Below, one piece after another: positions 31,389 through 38,824 of a DNA stretch of 64,000 nt. The notes under the pieces are model-generated. The model saw only the letters and a list, made by a program, of their open reading frames with translations. It was not told where the DNA came from and did no database searches. The translations under genes and the position numbers were made by a program. This stretch comes from a virus, in IMG/VR virus record IMGVR_UViG_3300021962_008382, positions 94,916 through 158,915 of that record, one strand, 5' to 3'. How positions within the stretch are numbered: the stretch's first letter is position 1; every line of letters begins with the position of its first letter.

Positions 31389-32684
31389 TTGGAAAAAGAA
31401 AATTTAGATGAACAAAATATATCTAATTTACTTACTAGTTTTCTTGATTCTGAACTAATAAGAACAGCATTCGAGAAGTTAGGAAATGTATATGATGTTG
31501 TACAAGAATGGGCAGTAGACGCACTTAACGTTATTGAGGACTGGTATAGATCCACTTTAGATATATTTAATAATATTAAAGAGCTTTTTGATAGTAGAAA
31601 CGCAATACTCACTGCAAACCCTAATGCTGCTGCTAACCCGGAAGCAGATAATGTAGTTTCTGCTGATGAAGAGCAAGCAGAAGGTATTACTAAGTTAGTA
31701 GGATTAATTGAAACAAGTAATCAGCTTCTTACCGGTATACTGAATGGTTCTTTAGATAATACCGAAGCAGATATTAGTAGAGAAGATGAAGATAAAAAAC
31801 AAAGTAAAAAGAAAGAAAATACTGATTCAAGTTTATTTGGTGTACTGGGTGGGATTTTAGGAAGTTTTCTAGATTCTGAATTAGTAAAATCAGCATTCGA
31901 GAAGTTAGGAAAGGCATATGATGTTATTAAAGGATGGGCTACAGATGTTTTAGATTTTTTTAGAGAAGTATTTGGTGGTATTGCAGATTTTTTTAGAGGA
32001 GGCGCAGAAGCCCGAGATCAAGCTGCTGTAGATCAAGCTCGCATTCAAAGTTACGGTTATTTTAATAATGCAATACAGGATATAAAGGGTGATATTCCGA
32101 ATAATCTTAATAATTTATTGCCTGATGACCGGGCTGAGATTCAGAATCGTGTTAATCAAATTAGATATGAAGCTCAAGAATATAAGAAAAGACCTGAAAT
32201 GCAGGACCCTGTACAGCAAGAGGAGTTTGATAAATTTATCGAAACCTCTCTTCAAGGCATACCGCAAGAATTCTTAAATACAGATTTAAGTACGTATACA
32301 CCCAAAGAAAAAATAGGACTACCCTCCTGGCTTGATTTTAAAATTGGGGGTCCTTCAGATAGTTCAGCTATGACCCCTCTCCCGAGTACTCCACCGACAT
32401 CGGGTATAGAGAACAGTGCAGAGCCGGGCGTGGTATATGGTGTACCAGGTCAAAGGGTTTATTCAGGGCAGGTAATTCGAGCTGCTCCTGAAACTACCTC
32501 CAATCAGCTACTAGAACAGATGGATCAAAATAATAATTACAATCTCGCGAATAAGACGTCTAGTATTAATCAGATTAATATGCCAGTGATTAATAATAAC
32601 ACTAATGTAAATAACAGTTCTTATAGCGGTGGGTCATCCTCGACCCCTAGAAACAATATCTCACCTCTTGTCGGTATCCTATAA
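31389..32684 (+). CDS. Tape-measure/hub-like tail protein with internal duplication
   Basis: 431 residues if started at TTG 31389; the frame is open back to 31344 but holds no ATG. Residues 14-46 and 156-188 are two copies of one helical unit (TSFLDSELIRTAFEKLG, then YDVVQEWAVDAL; GSFLDSELVKSAFEKLG, then YDVIKGWATDVL). Later comes a helix-rich section, then a Pro-rich stretch and an Asn/Ser-rich tail (NMPVINNNTNVNNSS). The layout, position after gp26/gp51 and polar repetitive C-terminus fit a tail-length or hub protein such as gp29, but no direct match is visible. The last plus-strand gene, it ends at a hairpin terminator. Confidence 0.5.
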   Translation: MEKENLDEQNISNLLTSFLDSELIRTAFEKLGNVYDVVQEWAVDALNVIEDWYRSTLDIFNNIKELFDSRNAILTANPNAAANPEADNVVSADEEQAEGITKLVGLIETSNQLLTGILNGSLDNTEADISREDEDKKQSKKKENTDSSLFGVLGGILGSFLDSELVKSAFEKLGKAYDVIKGWATDVLDFFREVFGGIADFFRGGAEARDQAAVDQARIQSYGYFNNAIQDIKGDIPNNLNNLLPDDRAEIQNRVNQIRYEAQEYKKRPEMQDPVQQEEFDKFIETSLQGIPQEFLNTDLSTYTPKEKIGLPSWLDFKIGGPSDSSAMTPLPSTPPTSGIENSAEPGVVYGVPGQRVYSGQVIRAAPETTSNQLLEQMDQNNNYNLANKTSSINQINMPVINNNTNVNNSSYSGGSSSTPRNNISPLVGIL

Positions 32685-32686
32685 AA

Positions 32687-32707
32687 AACGGGGCTCTAGG
32701 CCCCGTT
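32687..32707. terminator. Bidirectional hairpin terminator between converging genes
   Basis: AACGGGGC, loop TCTAG, GCCCCGTT: a perfect 8-bp stem between the stop codons at 32684 and 32712. On the minus strand it is followed by six T, a strong intrinsic terminator for gene 32. On the plus strand only TTCTTAT follows, so it is weaker for the tail block. Confidence 0.85.
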
Positions 32708-32711
32708 CTTA

Positions 32712-33614
32712 TCAATCATCGTTTGCTAATTTAGCAAAATAACTTAATGACGAATCATCGTCATCAATGTCAATATTTGCCTTAGGTTTAGATACTTTAA
32801 CAGTAGGTTTATCAAACGGGATTGTATCATTATCATCCAGTGAAACATCAACAGCGGACTTAGCCGGCTGACTAGTCGCAGTAAGAACCTGTTCAAGCTT
32901 CTTCTTAAGCTCATCATAGGTCTTGAAGTTTTTAGGATCCAAAAACTCACTCAACGAATGCTGGTTGTTCCAGATGCTTTCCATCTTATTATCTTCTGCT
33001 AGCGCTGATGAAGTTTCGAACTCCGACTTATCGTAGTTACGATACCCCTCAACGTTACGTGCTTTCAGTTTAAAGTTTGCCCCAGCCCAGAAGTCAAACG
33101 GGTTAACAGGGGTCTCATCTTCAAACTGCGGCTGCATAAGATCTTTAATCTTATCAAAGATCTTCTTACCGAACTTAAAGAGAAATACTTTACCTTCATT
33201 CTCAGGATGCGCTGGATCTTTAACAACATAGATATTAGAGATATAAGTCAGACGGCGTTTCTGCTTACGCGCGATCTCTTTATCTGCTTCATTACCCGTG
33301 TTCCAGAGCTGCGTATTAAGCTCAGATACCGGGTCAGGCTTATTAAGAGTAGTAAGCGAGTTTTCGATATACCACTTACCAGTAGGACCTTGAAAGCCAT
33401 GATTCCAGATTCGTACCCAGGGAAGATCTTCACCTTTAGGAGGAGGAAGGAATCGAATAACAGCGTATCCGTTACCAGCTTTATCTACTTCAAGAGACCA
33501 GAAACGATCATCGCTCTTTGCTGCTTCAGCAGGTTGCGCAATCTTTTCTACTTCTTTGAGAATGGAGTCGAGGGAACCACGACCTTTTTTAAGAGAGGAA
33601 AAATCAATAGCCAT
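32712..33614 (-). CDS. 32: Single-stranded DNA-binding protein gp32
   Basis: A 300-residue gp32. The N-terminal cooperative-binding segment is basic (DFSSLKKGRGSLDSILKEVE). The core shows DRFWSLEVDKAGNGYAVIRF, LPWVRIWNHGFQGPTGKWYI, RRLTYISNIYVVKDPAHPEN and VFLFKFGKKIFDKI. The C-terminus is acidic (DIDDDDSSLSYFAKLANDD), as needed for contacts with replication partners. There is no cysteine in the protein, so the zinc site of T4 gp32 (one His, three Cys) is absent. The transcript ends at a strong hairpin. It follows gp59 and a 59-residue gene. T4 gp32 coats ssDNA in replication and recombination. Confidence 0.9.
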   Translation of the reverse strand: MAIDFSSLKKGRGSLDSILKEVEKIAQPAEAAKSDDRFWSLEVDKAGNGYAVIRFLPPPKGEDLPWVRIWNHGFQGPTGKWYIENSLTTLNKPDPVSELNTQLWNTGNEADKEIARKQKRRLTYISNIYVVKDPAHPENEGKVFLFKFGKKIFDKIKDLMQPQFEDETPVNPFDFWAGANFKLKARNVEGYRNYDKSEFETSSALAEDNKMESIWNNQHSLSEFLDPKNFKTYDELKKKLEQVLTATSQPAKSAVDVSLDDNDTIPFDKPTVKVSKPKANIDIDDDDSSLSYFAKLANDD

Positions 33615-33659
33615 TTTTATTGCTCCGTATTTGCGTTGTATGTTAGTGTATGCGAAGTA

Positions 33660-33839
33660 TTAACGTTGTATTTCATTACGAGCTACTACGTCACTTTCGT
33701 CATCGGATGATTTGCGATATCGCTCATAATCCGATAACATATTATATAGGCTTTTTTTATATTTGCCAGTTTTACTTCCCTTCACTACCCTGTGAATTTT
33801 CTTGTCCTTGTTATCCCAACTATCTTTAACTGTTTTCAT
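33660..33839 (-). CDS. 59-residue basic protein between gp59 and gp32
   Basis: ATG at 33839, TAA at 33660-33662. The product MKTVKDSWDNKDKKIHRVVK continues with a Lys/Tyr-rich stretch (GSKTGKYKKSLYNMLSDYE) and an acidic end (SSDDESDVVARNEIQR). AAGGA lies just upstream of the ATG, which overlaps the gp59 stop by 14 nt, so the gene is translationally coupled. Neither strand offers a better ORF here. No known domain. Its place between helicase loader and SSB suggests a replication-linked accessory, which is inference. Confidence 0.65.
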   Translation of the reverse strand: MKTVKDSWDNKDKKIHRVVKGSKTGKYKKSLYNMLSDYERYRKSSDDESDVVARNEIQR

Positions 33840-34449
33840 TTCCTTGTTGATTAATATGCTTAGACAGTATAGTACTGTACTTGTTAACGTTTACTGATAA
33901 GAACGGTTTATATTTTGTAATCAGTCTCGATATATCTGGCCACATCAAGTCATTAGCTAAGCTTAAATTCAATGACTCACTGTAGTTAAGAATACATTCG
34001 AGAATTACCAAGGTTTCAATCGATACATCTTTCCGTAAATAAAGCTTTACAATGAAGGGGTGTTGATTGTTTACACTCTCAAACATCTTTCTAAATTGTA
34101 TGCCTTTGTTACTGCAAAAGTTAAGTATCTTACTAACTTCTTTTTCAAACGTATAGGTGAGAGCTTCGATACGCTTTTTCCATTCGGTGTATCTATCTTT
34201 TGCTTCGGTATCGAATACCCCGCCCCATCTATCACCACTCACAAAATTACTGACAAGAAAGTTTACTACCTCTTTGTCAGAATACGTCTCAGCCACACGC
34301 CTGATAGCAATAAGATCTTTACGCTTCAAGAATGCTTGCTTAGACGCTTTCACCTTACCTCGCTGTTTAACTGCATCGTAAGTATCTGTAGTAAAATGCA
34401 GTCTTAGAGCGAGATAATATCTATAAACTTCGTATGCGTCCATAATCAT
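33826..34449 (-). CDS. 59: Helicase loader gp59
   Basis: A 207-residue protein with the gp59 pattern: AYEVYRYYLALRLHFTTDTY, DAVKQRGKVKASKQAFLKRK (about 25-44), then NFLVSNFVSGDRWGGVFD and EWKKRIEALTYTFEKEVSKI. T4 gp59 (217 residues) loads helicase gp41 onto gp32-coated forks. It is sandwiched by gp33 (4-nt ATGA overlap) and the gp32 region, the order found in T4. A second in-frame ATG two codons later is an alternative start. Confidence 0.85.
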   Translation of the reverse strand: MIMDAYEVYRYYLALRLHFTTDTYDAVKQRGKVKASKQAFLKRKDLIAIRRVAETYSDKEVVNFLVSNFVSGDRWGGVFDTEAKDRYTEWKKRIEALTYTFEKEVSKILNFCSNKGIQFRKMFESVNNQHPFIVKLYLRKDVSIETLVILECILNYSESLNLSLANDLMWPDISRLITKYKPFLSVNVNKYSTILSKHINQQGNENS

Positions 34450-34715
34450 ACTGGGAGTCGCCCGATAGGTTTAATGAGTTTATATTCTTCTGCTTCAAGT
34501 CTTATTTTATCTCTTAACTTACTATTAATCAACGGGCTTACTGATTCAATATCTATATCTACATCTGTGCAGTACTTTACAATCGCTTCCATATAACTTA
34601 TTCGTAAGCGGTTAACCATCTCATCAATATAGATTGCAAATTCGTTAGGGGATCTAAAACGTTTTGTAATTACTAGCGTATCGGTTAGTTTAGTGTTACT
34701 TTGTTCTTCTGTCAT
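34446..34715 (-). CDS. 33: Late transcription coactivator gp33
   Basis: Eighty-nine residues. FRSPNEFAIYIDEMVNRLRI, SYMEAIVKYCTDVDIDIESV and LINSKLRDKIRLEAEEYKLI (about 20-80) correspond to the helices of gp33, which bridges RNA polymerase and the gp45 clamp at late promoters. The acidic and hydrophobic C-terminus that binds gp45 in T4 is here a short KPIGRLPV. Presence of gp33 fits the many TATAAATA-type late promoters in this window. Overlaps gp59 by 4 nt. Confidence 0.8.
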   Translation of the reverse strand: MTEEQSNTKLTDTLVITKRFRSPNEFAIYIDEMVNRLRISYMEAIVKYCTDVDIDIESVSPLINSKLRDKIRLEAEEYKLIKPIGRLPV

Positions 34716-34742
34716 TAGGACCTCTTCAATGTCGACAAGACA

Positions 34743-35420
34743 TTATAAAGATTTTTTGTGTCTAGTGCCATTGTTTTTTTCGTAAAGATCCCGAAAGTAC
34801 AGAAGTTGGTCAACGTATTTGTCTCTCTTCTCGGTAAATACTTGAGGCTCTGAATCGTCTACCGAAATTAAGACTGCAGTTTTAGAAACCGGAATACCGA
34901 AGCGTTCTTCAAACATAATAGCGTAAGCTGAGGCTTGCATGAAGTAGTTATCTATTTGGTCTTTATCTTTAAGCTTGCGCGAGGTTTTAAAATCGATTAC
35001 AGACAATTTACCATCGAACTCACCGATACAGTCAACAGTACCAGCTACTCGTAAATGGTCAGAATACATCCTAAGCTCTTGACAGTAGATATTGTTAATG
35101 CGGTTTAGTACTGGTTTGAATACATTAAATGTGTTTTTATCGATCAGATCTTTATAATTAGGTTCGGTGTTGTTGAGATACTCTTCACATAGCTTGTGAA
35201 TACGAGTCCCTCTATTTGACGCGGTGCGAGAAATTTTGTTTGCCTCAGCCTCTCCTACTCGCTGACGCCACTCCATGATGTGTTTGATATTGTATTGAGA
35301 TAGGACTGTGGTAACAGAGGGGTACTTAGCCCCCTCTGGTGTTACGTAATACCTGGTACCGTCTACATTTACTTGCTGGAGCTTAGGTAGCTCTTGATCA
35401 ATTGATACATGATTAAACAT
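34743..35420 (-). CDS. RecB-like PD-(D/E)xK exonuclease
   Basis: A 225-residue nuclease. GTRIHKLCEEYL (71-82) is the Gx-x-H motif of RecB/Cas4-type nucleases. GTVDCIGEFDGKLSVIDFKT carries the catalytic Asp130, Asp143 and Lys145 in PD-(D/E)xK spacing, and DNYFMQASAYAIMFEE (about 156-171) is the QxxxY motif. Such genes are common in marine T4-like phages near gp33/gp59 and probably process DNA ends in recombination or degrade host DNA. No cysteine cluster, so it is not an iron-sulfur Cas4. It lies 27 nt upstream of gp33 in the same transcript. Confidence 0.8.
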   Translation of the reverse strand: MFNHVSIDQELPKLQQVNVDGTRYYVTPEGAKYPSVTTVLSQYNIKHIMEWRQRVGEAEANKISRTASNRGTRIHKLCEEYLNNTEPNYKDLIDKNTFNVFKPVLNRINNIYCQELRMYSDHLRVAGTVDCIGEFDGKLSVIDFKTSRKLKDKDQIDNYFMQASAYAIMFEERFGIPVSKTAVLISVDDSEPQVFTEKRDKYVDQLLYFRDLYEKNNGTRHKKSL

Positions 35421-35434
35421 AACGTATTATATTA

Positions 35435-36049
35435 TCATTTTAGCATTTCGGCAAACTTTTTGGTTTTTTCTATCCTATCTGGTAAGCCGTGTGTACCACC
35501 ATTTATCTTTCTAGTTAATTCTGTAATAGCTGCATCAGTAATACCTTTATCGCATATTGCCCACAGTTTATTCTTTTCAAAGAAATAAAGAGCGCTATCA
35601 AAAGAATACTTAGTAGATACTAGATCAGGATCATTAATTACTTCTGGGTCTTTTACAAAGTCAGCGAAGGCTTTGTAATTATCTTTACCGGTTAGTTGAA
35701 GCGCTCCTCTCCCTCGATACTTCCACCCGTCACCCGACGCTTCATCCCCATTACCCATTCTATTAGCATATACTTTATTAGCTATCTTCTCGGGTTGACG
35801 TTCATATTGTTTAGCCATCTCTTCGGTTGTAAAGTACTTGCCAAATATACTACGAAGACCAGAAGCACCGTAATTTAAATTCTCAGTAAAAGATTTAAAG
35901 TTACCCGACTCATGAGCCGTCTGTGCAAAGAAATGAGCCGCACGAATATTAGTAAGCTTCAAAGCCGTTACTGCTGCTTTAATAGTACCCGGTCCAAAAC
36001 TTCCGTCTGGCTTAATACCAATTCTTTCTTGTAGACTTTTTAAAGACAT
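35435..36049 (-). CDS. GH19-type endolysin with N-terminal peptidoglycan-binding motif
   Basis: A 204-residue lysozyme/chitinase-fold endolysin. Residues 1-32 (LQERIGIKPDGSFGPGTIKA) form a reduced peptidoglycan-binding motif. The GH19 catalytic domain follows: FFAQTAHESGNFKSFTENLN with the general acid Glu47 and Glu56, GWKYRGRGALQLTGKDNYKA, and a C-terminal RKINGGTHGLPDR. It would cleave murein glycan at lysis. No signal peptide is present, so a holin or membrane protein must release it. It overlaps the PhoH stop by 1 nt (TAATG). The spanin pair is encoded about 10 kb away at 45504-46221. Confidence 0.85.
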   Translation of the reverse strand: MSLKSLQERIGIKPDGSFGPGTIKAAVTALKLTNIRAAHFFAQTAHESGNFKSFTENLNYGASGLRSIFGKYFTTEEMAKQYERQPEKIANKVYANRMGNGDEASGDGWKYRGRGALQLTGKDNYKAFADFVKDPEVINDPDLVSTKYSFDSALYFFEKNKLWAICDKGITDAAITELTRKINGGTHGLPDRIEKTKKFAEMLK

Positions 36050-36801
36050 TATTGTATCCTATCGTTATAAACCTGCTCATAGTTCATTCTTGCTAAGATA
36101 TACTCGCGTACTAGACTTGAACGTACAATATCTTCTACTTCAAACTCTACTGTCTTAAATGATGGCATGTTATCTGCAATCATCATAAACTTCTTTAAGC
36201 CAGACATATCATTCTTTCTATAGAGATCAGTCTGTCTGAAGTCACCGCAAAACAGTATCTTAGAGTTTTCACCGACACGAGTAATAATGCTATTTAGCTC
36301 CATATCGGTCATATTTTGACACTCATCTACCAAAATGATAGAGTTGTCGAGAGTAATACCTCTTACAAAAGAGGTAATTATAAACTGTACATGTCCTTGT
36401 TCAGTAAGACGTTGATAAGCATCTTTTCTATTGAATAAATCGCGACAGATTTCAATATACGGTTGCTGGTATACTTCTGTCTTTTCTTTCTCGTCACCAG
36501 GGAGGTGACCGATTTCTCGGGAGGGGACTGCAGATCGAACTATTACAACTTGATTATAAGGATTGCCTCTATCTAGTACTTCTTCTAGAGCTTTGTATAG
36601 GGCGATATAGGTCTTACCGGTTCCTGCCACACCATGAAGCAGCAGAAGAGGGGCTTGATTGCGGTAGAAGTCAAAAAACTTTTTTTGATTTTCTGTTAGA
36701 GGCTGTACCGTCTTTAAATCGTCTATTCTTATTTTTAGTGTGTTGTTTACTACCTTTAATGGACCTTCAGTGGAAGTTAGTTGAGGTTTGTTACGAGCCA
36801 T
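36049..36801 (-). CDS. phoH: PhoH-like ATPase
   Basis: A 250-residue PhoH-family P-loop protein. Walker A is HGVAGTGKTY (56-65) and Walker B IILVDECQNMTD is near residue 155; ITRVGENSKILFCGDFRQTD is the following sensor-like motif. PhoH genes are very common in marine phages. The biochemical role is unsettled (predicted RNA-helicase/NTPase linked to phosphate stress in bacteria). It starts just below a strong hairpin terminator, so it probably uses a promoter in the 36802-36850 region that I cannot identify. It leads into the endolysin gene. Confidence 0.9.
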   Translation of the reverse strand: MARNKPQLTSTEGPLKVVNNTLKIRIDDLKTVQPLTENQKKFFDFYRNQAPLLLLHGVAGTGKTYIALYKALEEVLDRGNPYNQVVIVRSAVPSREIGHLPGDEKEKTEVYQQPYIEICRDLFNRKDAYQRLTEQGHVQFIITSFVRGITLDNSIILVDECQNMTDMELNSIITRVGENSKILFCGDFRQTDLYRKNDMSGLKKFMMIADNMPSFKTVEFEVEDIVRSSLVREYILARMNYEQVYNDRIQ

Positions 36802-36810
36802 GGTACCCTC

Positions 36811-36849
36811 TAAAAAGAAAAAGGGACGCTGGCAAAGCCAGGTCCCTTT
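36811..36849 (-). terminator. Strong intrinsic terminator upstream of phoH
   Basis: On the minus strand AAAGGGAC-CTGGC, loop TTT, GCCAG-(C)-GTCCCTTT forms a 13-bp stem with one bulge, followed by TTTTCTTTTT. It ends the transcript coming from the 36874-37122 gene and separates it from phoH. Confidence 0.85.
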
Positions 36850-36873
36850 AGTTGTGTGAATAAAAGATTAATT

Positions 36874-37122
36874 TCATCTTCTAGATAGTTTATCAGCTAG
36901 ATTACTTTTATAGTTTGCAGAATGAATACGAGATAGAACTTCATTAAATCCTGCGTCGGGTTTACGGATACCCAAACGAACAGAGTCTCCTATTGCAGGA
37001 GCGTTACCTATAATACTAACTAGATCAGGATTGCTCTCTAAAAAAGTTTCTTTATCACTGATAGACATAAACTTTTCAAAAACTTCTTCAGTCTTAGTAT
37101 TGCGAAACGTGTATGTTGGCAT
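36874..37122 (-). CDS. Conserved small protein (MPTYTF-type)
   Basis: 82 residues from the ATG at 37122, giving MPTYTFRNTKTEEVFEKFMS, then LESNPDLVSIIGNAPAIGDS and GFNEVLSRIHSANYKSNLAD. The start resembles FmdB-type regulators (MPTYEYRC) but all zinc-binding cysteines are missing. Closely similar small proteins occur in many marine T4-like phages, function unknown. A longer reading from 37167 would run through the end of the 37131-37664 gene and is unlikely. A TATAAATA late promoter ends 5 nt before the ATG, with no ribosome binding site. The transcript ends at the hairpin at 36811-36849. Confidence 0.65.
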   Translation of the reverse strand: MPTYTFRNTKTEEVFEKFMSISDKETFLESNPDLVSIIGNAPAIGDSVRLGIRKPDAGFNEVLSRIHSANYKSNLADKLSRR

Positions 37123-37127
37123 AATAT

Positions 37128-37135
37128 TATTTATA
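37128..37135 (-). promoter_or_regulatory. Late promoter (TATAAATA) directly before an ATG
   Basis: Exact minus-strand TATAAATA over the stop of the 37131-37664 gene and 5 nt from the ATG at 37122. Usual T4 late spacing would place the first transcribed base at or next to the ATG, so a leaderless late message is possible. Confidence 0.55.
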
Positions 37136-37664
37136 CAAACCAGGTTGGGGTGGATCTGTTCTTCCATCGCGCAAAGCGTTTTTTATCACCTATATAGTAG
37201 TTGCGATAACTAATAATCGAGTTACTATTTTTATAAATATCCGGCATTGCAGGAGTAGGATCACTTAGCCAACCTTTATCAGGTATATTTAAAGGTGTGA
37301 AAAGAAATATGTTTTTCTTTTCCGACACTTTATGTATTTTACCGTATCGAAAAGTATATTCTTCTAGTAATTCTAACCAGAGATTATACAGCCACTGATA
37401 ATGCTGCTTCGAAGAACGAACCCAGAGCCCGGACGGGTGCTTAATATGTGAAGCTTTCCACATCGTGTTTTCTCTTTCGTCAGGAAGTAGCCATCTAGCT
37501 ATTCTACGGCCTTTGGCAGTCTTACCTTCGTAGAATACCCCGTCAAGCACTCGGTGAGCAGTAGACATTAACTGACCGTACTCAAGTATCATCTTTACAA
37601 CATGTTTATCAACATGTTGCTTTGCACACTCAGCGGGGTCATTGCTGAGAAAAAATATATTCAT
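37131..37664 (-). CDS. Conserved His-rich phage protein, unknown function
   Basis: A 177-residue protein beginning MNIFFLSNDPAECAKQHVDK with HVVKMILEYGQLMSTAHRVL next, then HIKHPSGLWVRSSKQHYQWL. This is a well-known conserved protein of marine and other myophages and resembles enzymes with a helical core and clustered histidines (His17, His21, His37, His73, His76), but no function has been assigned to my knowledge. A relation to pyrimidine-dimer excision-like proteins has crossed my mind and is unproven. It overlaps the upstream gene by 4 nt. Confidence 0.65.
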   Translation of the reverse strand: MNIFFLSNDPAECAKQHVDKHVVKMILEYGQLMSTAHRVLDGVFYEGKTAKGRRIARWLLPDERENTMWKASHIKHPSGLWVRSSKQHYQWLYNLWLELLEEYTFRYGKIHKVSEKKNIFLFTPLNIPDKGWLSDPTPAMPDIYKNSNSIISYRNYYIGDKKRFARWKNRSTPTWFV

Positions 37665-37936
37665 GAGTATATTACGTTCTTAATAATCTTTTTAATTATT
37701 CGCTTAACTTTAGTTGAAAGTATATTGTCATCTACAGCGGTTTTTAAGCATAACAAAATTGTGTCGGGATCTAGCGATTCAACAGTATAGCTATTATAAC
37801 GTGTATCATCTACAATATAAAGGTTTACGCAAATAATTACTGCATCCACTTCGGCGTCAGTATACAAAGGTATACTAATAACGTAAGGTGAGTACGGTTT
37901 CTTTATATTAGGAAAAGAGTAAATCTTAGCTGTCAT
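37661..37936 (-). CDS. Small conserved protein (MTAKIYSFPN-type)
   Basis: 91 residues from the ATG at 37936. GGGAGG about 8 nt upstream decides this start over a TTG five codons earlier. The N-terminus AKIYSFPNIKKPYSPYV is common to short marine phage proteins. The rest has two hydrophobic strands (DAVIICVNLYIVDD, DTILLCLKTAVDD) and a basic amphipathic end (STKVKRIIKKIIKNVIYS). No known domain and no clear membrane helix. Overlaps the next gene by 4 nt, so it belongs to the same coupled run of small genes. Confidence 0.6.
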   Translation of the reverse strand: MTAKIYSFPNIKKPYSPYVISIPLYTDAEVDAVIICVNLYIVDDTRYNSYTVESLDPDTILLCLKTAVDDNILSTKVKRIIKKIIKNVIYS

Positions 37937-37958
37937 TGGGGTCCCTCCCAATATATAG

Positions 37959-38150
37959 CTACCGTTTAATAAACATTCCTGCTAAAGGGTCCTTAATCGT
38001 AAAAACATTAAAAGAAACATTATTATATAATGAAAGGGCTGTGTTCTTTGCTTGTTCTAACCCTTCTTCTGTTCGGTGCAGACCACCATTCATTGAGGTC
38101 CGAACACGACCTGCTTTATCTAGAAGATTAATCTCTAAATTAAATATCAC
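37959..38150 (-). CDS. Small hypothetical protein
   Basis: Sixty-three residues, ATG at 38150 overlapping the DsbA-like stop by 4 nt. IFNLEINLLDKAGRVRTSMN, GGLHRTEEGLEQAKNTALSL, then NVFTIKDPLAGMFIKR. The alternation suggests a small alpha/beta fold. No family recognised. Coupling and codon pattern support a real gene. Confidence 0.55.
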   Translation of the reverse strand: MIFNLEINLLDKAGRVRTSMNGGLHRTEEGLEQAKNTALSLYNNVSFNVFTIKDPLAGMFIKR

Positions 38151-38407
38151 GATATAACACCCACCAGTTCTTGATACATCGACTCAAACTCTTCATGATC
38201 GGCAACCTCAATAGAAAAGTTACGCTTATGATGAGTTTTAGCCATTCGCCGGAAAGTCTTTTTTGACAGCTGGTGTTGTTCGCATGTCTCTTTAATTGCT
38301 TCTCTAATATAGTCTCGCTCTGCATCAATACGAGTCATAGCATTAGAGATTTCATCTAGTTGCTTTTTAATTTCCGATCTTACTTTAGGGTCTTGTGGAA
38401 GGCTCAT
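38147..38407 (-). CDS. dsbA: DsbA-like late-transcription DNA-binding protein
   Basis: Eighty-six residues. RIDAERDYIREAIKETCEQH, LSKKTFRRMAKTHHKRNFSI and DHEEFESMYQELVGVI align by eye with T4 DsbA (89 residues), in which an IR-x-x-A helix, a MFNRLLALYHKDN helix and an E-E-x-x-E-L-Y end occur in the same order. T4 DsbA binds double-stranded DNA near late promoters and enhances late transcription. As in T4 it is encoded near genes 33, 59 and 32. Its start GTGAGGATATTATGAG closely resembles the T4 gene 44 RegA operator. Confidence 0.6.
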   Translation of the reverse strand: MSLPQDPKVRSEIKKQLDEISNAMTRIDAERDYIREAIKETCEQHQLSKKTFRRMAKTHHKRNFSIEVADHEEFESMYQELVGVIS

Positions 38408-38418
38408 AATATCCTCAC
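38405..38418 (-). promoter_or_regulatory. RegA-like translational operator at the dsbA-like start
   Basis: Minus-strand GTGAGGATATTATG spans ribosome binding site and start. T4 RegA recognises AAUGAGGAAAUUAUG at gene 44; this differs by two bases in the shared part. Confidence 0.4.
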
Positions 38419-38419
38419 T

Positions 38420-38782
38420 TTAGTTACGACGCATTTTAGCGAGTGAAACAGCTTCATCGCCACTGAATACCGGCACATAATTAGACTTATGCATTGAAGC
38501 AATGCCAAGAAGTTTATCACCAGTATATACTTGCTTCTGCCGACCGGTAGTTACAGCACCAAGTACAACAGAATTAAGACTTGAATATTTTTCTTCCGAT
38601 CTTTTCGGAACAGAAGACGAAGGAACGTAAGTCTTTACGTTATAAGTTTTCGGTTTAGTCGCTCTTCGACCATTATACGGACTAACACCTAACTCTTTAC
38701 AGAGACTCTCGTACGCTAGTCGCTGAGCCTTAGTCTTACTCTTAGGCTTACGCTTATAGGTATTCTTACAGTATATCATCAT
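38420..38782 (-). CDS. Conserved basic marine-phage protein
   Basis: 120 residues from the ATG at 38782, chosen because GGAGGG is 8 nt upstream; a TTG five codons earlier overlaps that site. The N-terminus MMIYCKNTYKRKPKSKTKAQ is very basic. The C-terminus LGIASMHKSNYVPVFSGDEA, then VSLAKMRRN is a highly conserved tail found in proteins of many unrelated marine phages (podo- and myoviruses), function unknown. The middle is Ser/Lys/Thr-rich and probably disordered. It lies 12 nt upstream of the DsbA-like gene. Confidence 0.65.
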   Translation of the reverse strand: MMIYCKNTYKRKPKSKTKAQRLAYESLCKELGVSPYNGRRATKPKTYNVKTYVPSSSVPKRSEEKYSSLNSVVLGAVTTGRQKQVYTGDKLLGIASMHKSNYVPVFSGDEAVSLAKMRRN

Positions 38783-38824
38783 ATATTCACCCTCCAAGGT
38801 AGAGGTATTATAAAGTATTACGTC

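Noticed and set aside
33207-33710. 167-codon plus-strand ORF across gene 32
   Set aside because: Antisense to a clearly coding gp32; the peptide has no family pattern and no ribosome binding site.
36874-37167. Longer start at 37167 for the MPTYTF gene
   Set aside because: It would overlap the previous gene by 37 nt, lacks the conserved N-terminus and starts before the late promoter.
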